Source of the DNA: Novacetimonas maltaceti
GTDB lineage: Bacteria; Pseudomonadota; Alphaproteobacteria; Acetobacterales; Acetobacteraceae
Direction: 5' to 3'
Assembly: GCF_002906255.1 (NCBI RefSeq)
Contig: NZ_POTC01000036.1
Coordinates: forward strand, 1-32,732
Length of the DNA stretch: 32,732 nucleotides
Translations under genes and position numbers: made by a program
The notes under the pieces: model-generated
What the model saw: only the letters and a program-made list of their open reading frames with translations
Databases searched by the model: none
What the model was told of the DNA's origin: nothing
Shown: piece by piece, positions 1-8,895 of the stretch
How positions within the stretch are numbered: the stretch's first letter is position 1
Layout of the letters: the number at the start of each line of letters is the position of its first letter

Positions 1-144
1 AGCGAGAGACAACTCCCAATCTGCTCAAAACGCAGACTGGACGCCATCGCAAAAACCGTCAATCAAATCGCCAAAACCCAGAAATTACCGGCCAAGCACA
101 TCAATCAAGGGTTCTTCGATCCCTCCATGTTCCGCGTGCTTTAG
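1..144 (+). CDS. C-terminal end of an unidentified protein (partial)
   Basis: Frame 1 is open from the window edge and ends at a TAG at 142-144, giving the last 47 residues of a possible protein. The tail is basic and ends in FFDPSMFRVL. I do not recognise the family. The fragment is short and such an opening can occur by chance, so this is a weak call. It would run in the same direction as gmd downstream but is separated from it by about 600 bases. Confidence 0.3.
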   Translation, partial: SERQLPICSKRRLDAIAKTVNQIAKTQKLPAKHINQGFFDPSMFRVL

Positions 145-1725
<1,581 letters not shown>

Positions 1726-1739
1726 TCGGAATCTGACGG

Positions 1740-2672
1740 ATGCGCGTTCTGATTACGGGCCAGAATGGTTTTGTCGGCCGGCATTTTCAGGCGCGCCTTC
1801 AAAAGCGGTTTCCCACGGCTGAAGTCCTTCCCAATATCGGGGATATCACGAATGCGGAGGCAGTTGATCAGGCGGTGCAGCAGCATCGCCCTGACATCTG
1901 TGTCCATCTGGCGGCCGTTTCCGCAATCGGGACGGCACGCCGCGATCCGGCACATGCGTGGCGGGTAAACCTGCATGGCACGTTGCATGTGGGAAATGCC
2001 CTGTTGCGGCATGCGCCGGAGTGCCTGTTCATCTTTGCCTCCACTTCCGAAGTTTACGGAAAGAGCTTCGCATCGGGCGTTCCCCTTGATGAAGGGGGCG
2101 TGCTGGCGCCCATGAACACCTATGCCGCGACGAAAGCTGCGGCCGACCTTGCGCTTGGGGCATTGGCGCCTGAGGGGCTGCGTGTCGCGCGGATGCGTCC
2201 CTTCAACCATACGGGGCCGGGCCAGACGCCAAACTTTGTCGTTTCCAGCTTTGCCGAGCAGGTTGTCAGGATATCGCGCGGATTGCAGTCCCCGGTCATC
2301 CGGGTCGGTAACCTGAATGCTGTGCGTGATTTCCTGGATGTCAGGGACGTATGTGATGCGTATCTTGATGCGGTTGCGATGAATGGGAACCTGGAAAGCG
2401 GGAGCATCTTCAATCTGTGTTCCGGCAACCCGCGTTCCATAAAATCAATACTGGAAGACCTGATCGGTATCGAGGGAATAAAGGCAGAAATCGTCGTTGA
2501 CCCGGAGCGGTTTCGTGCAGTGGATATTCCTGCTGCGAACGGCAGGGCAGATGCGGCGCGGCAGGTATTGAAATGGGAACCGGTCATTCCGTGGTCCCAG
2601 ACCCTGCGTGACATCCTGACGGACTGGCATCGGCGTTTCGATCAGGACCCCGAACTCTCACGGAAACAGTAA
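1740..2672 (+). CDS. rmd: GDP-6-deoxy-D-lyxo-4-hexulose reductase (GDP-D-rhamnose synthase)
   Basis: Predicted to reduce the Gmd product to GDP-D-rhamnose, the donor for D-rhamnose in O-antigens and exopolysaccharides. It is a 310-residue extended short-chain dehydrogenase: the nucleotide-binding GQNGFVG lies at residues 7-13, followed by ASTSEVYG and YAATK (YxxxK). The segments RPFNHTGPGQ and VRDFLDVRDV, and a C-terminal SILEDLIGI followed by WEPVIPWSQTLRDILTDW, resemble Pseudomonas Rmd as I remember it. The ATG is 14 bases after the gmd stop with a weak GGA upstream. Other GDP-hexulose reductases share this fold (GDP-6-deoxy-talose type), so the exact stereochemistry is inferred from family resemblance. 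Confidence 0.82.
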   Translation: MRVLITGQNGFVGRHFQARLQKRFPTAEVLPNIGDITNAEAVDQAVQQHRPDICVHLAAVSAIGTARRDPAHAWRVNLHGTLHVGNALLRHAPECLFIFASTSEVYGKSFASGVPLDEGGVLAPMNTYAATKAAADLALGALAPEGLRVARMRPFNHTGPGQTPNFVVSSFAEQVVRISRGLQSPVIRVGNLNAVRDFLDVRDVCDAYLDAVAMNGNLESGSIFNLCSGNPRSIKSILEDLIGIEGIKAEIVVDPERFRAVDIPAANGRADAARQVLKWEPVIPWSQTLRDILTDWHRRFDQDPELSRKQ

Positions 2673-2704
2673 GGGACGGCCCAAGACAGCTGTTCCGGTA
2701 ATAT

Positions 2705-2739
2705 CCGGCGTCCCCATGCTCAAAAATGGGGGGCGTCGG
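2705..2739. terminator. Hairpin between convergent rmd and beta-helix gene
   Basis: Arms CCGGCGTCCCCAT (2705-2717) and ATGGGGGGCGTCGG (2726-2739) pair almost fully around an A-rich loop. The hairpin sits in the 133-base gap between two converging genes, 33 bases past the rmd stop. There is no long T-run on either side, so it may be a weak or bidirectional terminator. Smaller hairpins (GCTGT/ACAGC at 2766-2781 and AGGCT/AGCCT at 2783-2797) follow towards the opposite gene. Confidence 0.4.
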
Positions 2740-2805
2740 AACCTGTTTGAAAAATCTTCATGCAGGCTGTTCTTTGACAGCAGGCTTCTACAGCCTCCGG
2801 TTCCT

Positions 2806-4875
2806 TCAGTTGGCGATGCAGGTATAGACGATCATGTAACGCTGGGTATTGGCCAGCCTGGATCTGTTGGACCAGTTGAACCCGGCATGTGTGGTGTCGA
2901 TCGCGCTGATCGTCAGGTTGGCGTCAGTCCATCCGGACTGGGGGGCGCTGTTTTCTGGATTGGCTGTGCATGCCCAGAAATGCGCCGCTGGATGCGGGAA
3001 TGTCAGTGTGACCGTTCCTGTGGACTTTGCCGCTTCTGCCGGTTGCAGGGCGATCATGCCACTGAAACTCGTGCTACCTTCCCGCAGGGTGCATTGGCCC
3101 GACCCAAGCCCGCTGCATGAACCGATTTCCGGTGCCCGTGTATGGAGGGTCGTGCCGTCAAGCCGGAGCAGGCCGTCAATATCAGGGTTTACCTTGTCAA
3201 ACCTGTTTGCCGTGGCAACGATATTGGTTCCGTAATTACCCGTCATGGAAAAAGGACTGGAGGAATTGGTGGAAACATTTCCCGTGACAGTAATGGCACC
3301 AGAATTTCCGCTGACATCTATGGGATTGTAAAGGTTGGAAAAAGTGTTCCCGACAAGGGTGGTGGTCAATGCGGAGGGAACAAAGATGCCCCTGTGGTTG
3401 GCATCCATGTGGACAGTCTGGAGGGTATTTCCGATTAATGTCAGCCTGAGATTGGGCGTATCTTCTGTCTTCAGCCAGTAATAAGGCAGGTTCGTGCTGC
3501 TCAATCCATAATATCCGGGGCCGGTGACATTCGTGACCGCGATTTCGTTCCAGTTTTTTCCGGTCACGTTGACGAAATCACCCTGCACCTGTTCAAGCTG
3601 ACCGCTGATATCCACATTCCCCGCACAGTCGCTGGAGGGCGCGCCAAGGTCGAATACCGGATAATGATCGGATCGATCCCCTAGGAACTTATAAGAATAG
3701 TATTTGCCGGTGATACGGTCACTGACGACACATGCGCCATCATTCATCTTCAGGACAGTGGGCACGGCGTCCCATATCAGATTGAGATCACTCTCGCTGA
3801 AGACACCCGTTCCTTCAACCAGCACGCCGTAACGGTATCCGAATACCAGGCTGTCGGAGACGAGCAGGCCCAGTACTTCGGTCTTGCTGTGTCTCGTGCT
3901 GCCGTTTCCGTTGCCGGATACATGAAGGAATGCCCCGTGTTCACCTGTCCATTTGCCTAGGTTCTTGTGGTTGTACAACCCTGCGAACTGGAAGAGGTTG
4001 ATATCAATGTTCGAACCGGAAACCGTGATGACTTCGGGGATATTCGCAAGGTCGAACCAGTAGCGGACGGCATATCCATAGGTATTGGTCAGATGGATAT
4101 TGCCCAGAACATCATCCACCAGCGTGTTTGAAAGGAAGTCATAGGCATTGACAACCCGCAGGTTCAGGAGGTCCACATTGACCATCTGCTGTCCTCGCGG
4201 TTCGGTAAAAAGCGGCGGATAGGCAATGGGCGTGGCGTTGAGTCCGTTCTGATTGGGCCAGTAGAAGTTGCAGTCGCGGATGCGCACCCCGTTCTGGAGT
4301 GTAAAAGGCTGCACGGTGGTGGAGGTGATGAAGAAGGTGCTTCCCTGCGCGCCATAGGAATCCCCATTGGCGTTGGCATCCACCGACCCGGCAGTGCAGG
4401 TCAGGGACATGCGGTCCAGGGCAACTGTCTGCGCGCCGGTAATGGCGATCTTGCCGCCGGGGACAAGGAGGCCCGAATGATTGGCCCGTGCCCAGGCCGC
4501 CGCGTGGTTCAGCGCCACATCGGCGCTTGTCACGCCATCCATGACAATGCCCCATTCACGGATATCCGCGCCCATCGTGCCAAATTGCGCAATCCAGCAT
4601 CTGCCATCACGGCTTGGGACCTGCGCGCCCCCGTCACCTGCACCGTTATTCAGGCTGCAGGGGGAATTGCTGGCGGTATAGGCAAGGGGCGGGGCATCTC
4701 CCGCATTGGCGAAATGATCGCGTACCACATGCTGTGCCGAAGCAGGCAGGGCATGCAGGGCGGCATTGTCCGGCACATGCATCTCTGCCGACCCGACCGT
4801 CTGTGCCGATGACAGGTGGGGAGGCAACATAAGGGCCAGAAGTAAAAAATAAAGTAATTTCATCTGAAATATCAT
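2806..4875 (-). CDS. Secreted right-handed beta-helix (pectate-lyase-fold) protein
   Basis: A 689-residue protein with a signal peptide: MIFQMKLLYFLLLALMLPP, then SSAQ as a probable cleavage site near residue 25. An in-frame ATG at 4863 (MKLLYFLL) is an equally good start, and neither has a clear ribosome binding site. After a short linker the segment around residues 100-150 (DIREWGIVMDGVTSADVALN, then GGKI) resembles the N-terminal cap of pectate-lyase-superfamily proteins. The middle is rich in N, G, T, V and I with recurring NTFSN or NVTG-like turns, as in parallel beta-helices. The C terminus looks like a separate beta domain. Proteins of this shape cut, epimerise or bind polysaccharides. 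Its place between gmd-rmd and rmlBCD, facing the other way, suggests action on the local surface glycan, but no catalytic residues can be assigned and the substrate is unknown. Confidence 0.7.
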   Translation of the reverse strand: MIFQMKLLYFLLLALMLPPHLSSAQTVGSAEMHVPDNAALHALPASAQHVVRDHFANAGDAPPLAYTASNSPCSLNNGAGDGGAQVPSRDGRCWIAQFGTMGADIREWGIVMDGVTSADVALNHAAAWARANHSGLLVPGGKIAITGAQTVALDRMSLTCTAGSVDANANGDSYGAQGSTFFITSTTVQPFTLQNGVRIRDCNFYWPNQNGLNATPIAYPPLFTEPRGQQMVNVDLLNLRVVNAYDFLSNTLVDDVLGNIHLTNTYGYAVRYWFDLANIPEVITVSGSNIDINLFQFAGLYNHKNLGKWTGEHGAFLHVSGNGNGSTRHSKTEVLGLLVSDSLVFGYRYGVLVEGTGVFSESDLNLIWDAVPTVLKMNDGACVVSDRITGKYYSYKFLGDRSDHYPVFDLGAPSSDCAGNVDISGQLEQVQGDFVNVTGKNWNEIAVTNVTGPGYYGLSSTNLPYYWLKTEDTPNLRLTLIGNTLQTVHMDANHRGIFVPSALTTTLVGNTFSNLYNPIDVSGNSGAITVTGNVSTNSSSPFSMTGNYGTNIVATANRFDKVNPDIDGLLRLDGTTLHTRAPEIGSCSGLGSGQCTLREGSTSFSGMIALQPAEAAKSTGTVTLTFPHPAAHFWACTANPENSAPQSGWTDANLTISAIDTTHAGFNWSNRSRLANTQRYMIVYTCIAN

Positions 4876-5153
4876 TATTATGGCATGGCAGAAGATGCGA
4901 TATTGGGATGATGCTCCGTTTGTGTGGTGGTTTCAAGGGTTTGGGACATCTCCCGATACCCGGTAACGATAATGGATGAACGTGGGTTGCCCGGAAGATA
5001 TGACAACGATTTTCTTGTCGGAGCAGCAGGGAGGAAATATTTCCTCCATTTTCCTAAAAAATAAATATGAAAGTGATCTGTAATAATAATCGGAAAATAT
5101 GATTGAATTACATAAATAAAAATACATAAATCTGGATTTAATATATCCCCTTG

Positions 5154-5205
5154 TGGGCCACATACCGATCGTGAGGAGTATGGCCCAGATGCTGCCGCTG
5201 GCAGC
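5154..5205 (-). promoter_or_regulatory. Two adjacent hairpins upstream of the beta-helix gene
   Basis: TGGGCC-AC-ATAC (5154-5165) pairs with GTAT-GGCCCA (5178-5187), and GCTGCC (5191-5196) pairs with GGCAGC (5200-5205) around a 3-base loop. Read on the minus strand, the two hairpins precede a long AT-rich tract leading to the beta-helix start about 280 bases away. They could be part of a structured leader or a terminator of something unseen. No known riboswitch class is recognised. Confidence 0.3.
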
Positions 5206-5591
5206 CATACAGGGAAAATCCTGCAATCCGGGGGTAAAGACCGGGTTTTCCGGTCATATCGGCGGCGATATCCAATCCGCGTGTCGCAGGTGCTGCGTGC
5301 CGGGATAGGCTGGATTACGCATTTTACCAGAACCGCATGGAAGAGGGCCTCTTTTCGACCTGTCCGGCGCGTGATGTCGTGACATTCAGGGCGATGGGTC
5401 TCTTTCTCTCGACCGTCTTGTCTGGTTTTGCGGGGAGGCCGGGACACTGCACCGCATGTTTTTTTGGATTGCGTGGCTTTCTGGCCGTCAGAAATTTTCA
5501 GGGAGGGACGGGAGAGCCGCATTTCCCCAAGAAACTTCATTAAAGTACTGAGATGTTTCAATATTTTTTTGGCATGTTCCGCAGCGGACCG

Positions 5592-5609
5592 TAACGTATG
5601 TTTACGTTA
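5592..5609. promoter_or_regulatory. Perfect 7-base inverted repeat, possible operator
   Basis: TAACGTA (5592-5598) and TACGTTA (5603-5609) are exact inverted repeats separated by TGTT. The site lies about 140 bases before rmlB. The dyad size suits a dimeric transcription factor, but no regulator gene is nearby and the binding protein is unknown. Confidence 0.25.
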
Positions 5610-5746
5610 TGTCATCAGGGGAAACGGTCTGTATCGGCTTGTTGCGGGCGAACGGACGGGATCGGCCAATTGCCCTTGGTGGAATAGGTGTGTAATCCAT
5701 TCGATGCCTTACTGAATATATTAACATACATGTGGCAGATGACAGC

Positions 5747-6820
5747 ATGAAAATTCTTCTGACAGGCGGATGCGGGTTCATTGGATCAGCGGTCGTGCGC
5801 CGTCTGATAGGCGCTACAGGCCATTCAGTGGTGAATGTTGACTGCATGACCTATGCCGCGACCACGGCCTCCACGGCGTCCGTGTCATCTGACCCACGAT
5901 ATGTCCATATCCGCGCGGACATTACCGATGGTGCCGCCATGCGGGACATCTTCGCCACCCACCGGCCCGACGCGGTCATGCACCTTGCGGCGGAAAGCCA
6001 TGTTGACCGGTCGATCGACCGGCCAGTGACATTCGTGCGCACCAATGTGGAAGGGACATTCACGCTGCTTGATGCGGCGCGGCAGTACTGGTCGACGCTG
6101 GATGCACACAGGCGCGAGGCATTCCGCTTCCATCATATTTCCACGGACGAGGTGTTCGGTTCCCTCCAGCCGGGCGATCCCGCCTTTACGGAGACGACCC
6201 CCTACGATCCGCGCAGCCCCTATTCGGCGACCAAGGCCGCGTCCGACCATCTGGTGCGGGCATGGCAGCATACCTATGGCCTGCCGACATTCGTCACGAA
6301 TACAACCAACAATTACGGTTTCTGGCATTTCCCGGAGAAGCTGATCCCGCTGGTCACGATCAATGCGATCGAAGGACGGCCCCTGCCGGTCTATGGCAAC
6401 GGCACGAATGTCCGCGACTGGCTGTTTGTGGATGACCATGCCGAAGCGCTTGTCCTTGCCGTCGAACGCGGCCGTCCGGGGGAAACCTATGCCATCGGTG
6501 CCCGGCAACCCCGCCGCAATATCGACGTTGTGCGCACGATCTGCCGCGTTCTTGATGAAGAATGCCCCGATCCTGCCGGTTCGCGTGAACGGCTGATCCA
6601 TTACGTGACCGATCGGCCGGGGCATGATTTCCGTTATGAAATCGACCCATCCCATGCCGAGGCCGCACTGGGGTGGAAGGCCCGCCATGATTTCGACGCC
6701 GGAATCCGCAGCACGGTCCGCTGGTATCTGCAACACCGTGAGTGGTGGGAGGAAATCCGCAACCGGCAGTATGCGGGAGAGCGCCTGGGCACCACGTCGA
6801 AAATAGGTAATGCGGCATGA
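5747..6820 (+). CDS. rmlB: dTDP-glucose 4,6-dehydratase
   Basis: Second step of dTDP-L-rhamnose synthesis: dehydrates dTDP-D-glucose to the 4-keto-6-deoxy sugar, using bound NAD. The ATG at 5747 gives MKILLTGGCGFIGSAVVRRL, which aligns directly with the N terminus of E. coli RfbB. A GTG at 5732 would add five residues. The NAD loop GGCGFIG is at 7-13, the catalytic STDEVFG places Thr133, Asp134 and Glu135 at the family's usual numbers, and YSATK gives Tyr159 and Lys163. Length of 357 residues is normal. It is the first of an rmlB-rmlC-rmlD run; rmlA, which makes the substrate, is absent from the window. Confidence 0.95.
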   Translation: MKILLTGGCGFIGSAVVRRLIGATGHSVVNVDCMTYAATTASTASVSSDPRYVHIRADITDGAAMRDIFATHRPDAVMHLAAESHVDRSIDRPVTFVRTNVEGTFTLLDAARQYWSTLDAHRREAFRFHHISTDEVFGSLQPGDPAFTETTPYDPRSPYSATKAASDHLVRAWQHTYGLPTFVTNTTNNYGFWHFPEKLIPLVTINAIEGRPLPVYGNGTNVRDWLFVDDHAEALVLAVERGRPGETYAIGARQPRRNIDVVRTICRVLDEECPDPAGSRERLIHYVTDRPGHDFRYEIDPSHAEAALGWKARHDFDAGIRSTVRWYLQHREWWEEIRNRQYAGERLGTTSKIGNAA

Positions 6821-6932
6821 AGGGCATCCGGCCTTTCCCGACGCCCGTTCCTGCCCGTGCCCCGGCGGCATGGTGGCCGGCCGGAACGCGGCGCGGGGAA
6901 GGGGCCTGCATGCCTGCCAGAGGAGTGATTGC

Positions 6933-7484
6933 GTGAAGATTGAACGGCTTGATATCCCCGATATCGTCCTGATTACCCCCCCACGTTTCGGCGATGACCG
7001 GGGCTTTTTCTCCGAAACCTACAATGCGCCCCGCATGGCAGAGGCCGGTATCGACGCGGTCTTCGTGCAGGATAACCAGAGCCTGTCGCGGCGGCGCGGT
7101 GTGGTGCGTGGCCTGCATTGCCAGTTGGCGCCCCATCCGCAGGGCAAGCTGGTGCGTTGCACGCGGGGCGCCATCTGGGATGTCGCGGTTGACGCACGGC
7201 AGGGTTCGCCCACGTTCGGCAAATGGGTGGCAGCGGAACTGTCGGAGGAGAACTGGTCGCAGCTGTGGATCCCCGCCGGGTTCCTGCACGGGTTCTGCAC
7301 CCTCACCGACAATGCGGAGGTGCAGTATAAATGCACGGATGTCTGGCACCGTGAAACGGAGCGTTCCGTGCGCTGGGATTCCCCCGAACTCGGGATCACA
7401 TGGCCGGTTGCGGCGGATGAAGCCGTCCTGTCGGACAAGGATGCGGCGGCCCCGGCATTTTCGGTCGTGAAGGACTGGTTCTGA
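6933..7484 (+). CDS. rmlC: dTDP-4-dehydrorhamnose 3,5-epimerase
   Basis: Third step of dTDP-L-rhamnose synthesis: epimerises C3 and C5 of the 4-keto sugar. The start is taken as the GTG at 6933, preceded by AGGAG at 6921-6925, giving 183 residues beginning MKIERLDIPDIVLI, typical for RmlC. The open frame extends upstream to 6810, but that part has no family resemblance. Visible family features are RGFFSETYN, the catalytic GLHCQ with His62, IWDVAVD, PAGFLHGF, and VQYKCTD with Tyr132. The gene begins 112 bases after rmlB and its stop overlaps the rmlD start by one base. Confidence 0.94.
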   Translation: MKIERLDIPDIVLITPPRFGDDRGFFSETYNAPRMAEAGIDAVFVQDNQSLSRRRGVVRGLHCQLAPHPQGKLVRCTRGAIWDVAVDARQGSPTFGKWVAAELSEENWSQLWIPAGFLHGFCTLTDNAEVQYKCTDVWHRETERSVRWDSPELGITWPVAADEAVLSDKDAAAPAFSVVKDWF

Positions 7485-8386
7485 TGCGCCTGCCAAAGGA
7501 TGGCCCGATCATGGTGGTGGGGCGTAGCGGACAGGTCGCGACCGCCCTGGCCAGGTCAGGTAATCCGCGTATCCGCTGCGTGGGGCGGCCGGACCTCGAT
7601 TTTGACCGGCCGGAGACCGTCACGGCCGCGATGGAAGCGATCAACCCGGTAATGGTTGTCAACGCGGCGGCATGGACCGCCGTGGATGCCGCAGAAGACC
7701 ATGTCGAGGCCGCCACCCGCGCCAATCGCGATGGTCCGGCCCTGCTGGCCCGACTGTGCGCGCAGCGCGACATCCCGCTGGTCCATATCTCGACCGATTA
7801 TGTGTTCGATGGCCGCAAGGGCAGTCCCTATGTGGAAAGTGACCCGACCTGCCCGCGGACCGTATATGGCCGTACGAAGCGTGAGGGAGAGGAAGCCGTC
7901 CTGGCCGCGCATGCGCGTGCGATCATCCTGCGGACGGCATGGGTCTATTCCGCGCACGGGAAGAACTTCGTAAAAACCATGTTGAATGCTGGTGAAAAGC
8001 ACCCGACGCTGCGGGTTGTGGGCGACCAGCATGGCAACCCGACATCCGCCACCGACCTGGCCGACGCGATCCTGAAGATCGTCGCCTGTCTGGAAAGCCG
8101 GGACTGGTCGGAAGATATGGCCGGGATCTATCATGCCGCAGGCACGGGGGATGCGACGTGGCATGAACTGGCGCGCGTTACTTTACACGAAGCCGCCCGG
8201 CACGGGCGTCCCATGCCTGAAATCCTGTCCATCACGACTGCTGACTGGCCCACGCCTGCCGAACGGCCAGCGGACTCCCGCCTGGCGTGTGACAGGCTGT
8301 CCACAGTTTTTGGCATCCGGCTTCCGGAATGGCGGCAGAGCGTTGCGCGCACCGTGACAGAGATCCTCGGCCCCACGGTATCGTAA
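7484..8386 (+). CDS. rmlD: dTDP-4-dehydrorhamnose reductase
   Basis: Last step: reduces dTDP-4-dehydro-L-rhamnose to dTDP-L-rhamnose with NAD(P)H. It is a 300-residue RmlD-type reductase with the nucleotide loop GRSGQVA near residues 13-19, NAAAWTAVDAAE, STDYVFDG and YGRTKREGE (YxxxK), all standard for the family. Its ATG overlaps the rmlC stop (TGATG), so translation is probably coupled. Only the first three bases of the RmlA-RmlB-RmlC-RmlD set's substrate supply are unexplained here: rmlA is missing and must lie elsewhere or be replaced by another nucleotidyltransferase. Confidence 0.94.
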   Translation: MRLPKDGPIMVVGRSGQVATALARSGNPRIRCVGRPDLDFDRPETVTAAMEAINPVMVVNAAAWTAVDAAEDHVEAATRANRDGPALLARLCAQRDIPLVHISTDYVFDGRKGSPYVESDPTCPRTVYGRTKREGEEAVLAAHARAIILRTAWVYSAHGKNFVKTMLNAGEKHPTLRVVGDQHGNPTSATDLADAILKIVACLESRDWSEDMAGIYHAAGTGDATWHELARVTLHEAARHGRPMPEILSITTADWPTPAERPADSRLACDRLSTVFGIRLPEWRQSVARTVTEILGPTVS

Positions 8387-8406
8387 AGGTAGTATGGATG
8401 GCTGTT

Positions 8407-8426
8407 CCACACCCGGAAGTGTGTGG
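8407..8426 (+). terminator. Possible terminator after rmlD
   Basis: CCACAC (8407-8412) and GTGTGG (8421-8426) form a 6-bp stem with an 8-base loop, 20 bases past the rmlD stop. A short T-run (ATTTT) follows after five bases. The stem is short, so this is a tentative intrinsic terminator. Confidence 0.35.
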
Positions 8427-8895
8427 GCCTGATTTTCCATAGTATTAAAAGAACATGGTTCCATGGCACCGGTTGCCGGAGGGAAGCGGTCGTCTGGCTG
8501 GGCCTGCTTCCCGCTTCCCGATCCTGGTGATGCGGGAGGATTGAATAAATCCAGTCCTGATCATGACAAAACCTGAGGTTGGCATGTCGTCCGCCTATAT
8601 TTCATCATCATGAAAATGCCCTGAAACCAGTGCTTTACCAACCTGGGCGTGGACCTGCGCAGGTCAGGAAACATGGGTTCCGGCATTATTTATAGAGTAT
8701 ATGTGGGGGCATTATGCTGATTGAATTGGCATAAAATGCAACTGTAGTGCTCAACCACCAAATAAGGAATGGTGCGTCATTATAGCGTATTATGAAAAAC
8801 TGATGATTTAATCTGTCTTGTGGTTGCGAAAAAAATCTATATCGTTAAAGATATTAAAATCATACAACATAAAATAATCCAACCTCGAGACCCTT
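8427..8895. other. AT-rich gap upstream of the glycosyltransferase
   Basis: No coding frame with protein-like composition is seen. The last 200 bases are AT-rich and probably hold the promoter of the glycosyltransferase gene. A TTGCGA at 8825-8830 followed by AT-rich sequence is a possible -35, but the -10 is ambiguous. A perfect 14-base palindrome at 8652-8665 is listed separately. Confidence 0.5.
8652..8665. promoter_or_regulatory. Perfect 14-base palindrome, possible operator
   Basis: GACCTGCGCAGGTC is its own reverse complement. It lies about 230 bases before the glycosyltransferase start, in a gap with no gene. The size fits a dimeric repressor site, but no cognate regulator is identified and one such palindrome may arise by chance. 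Confidence 0.22.

Larger units (their letters stand above)
4876..5746. other. Long AT-rich divergent intergenic region
   Basis: This 870-base gap separates the minus-strand beta-helix gene from plus-strand rmlB and should hold both promoters. The part around 5041-5150 is strongly AT-rich by eye, unlike the GC-rich genes around it. A minus-strand frame covers most of the gap but its translation looks like random sequence (many R, C and S, no domain). Two GC-rich hairpins and one inverted repeat within it are listed separately. Confidence 0.6.

Noticed and set aside
4878-5561. A 227-codon open frame on the minus strand in the AT-rich gap
   Set aside because: The translation is rich in Arg, Cys and Ser with no domain, no signal peptide and no good ribosome binding site; it crosses sequence with intergenic character.
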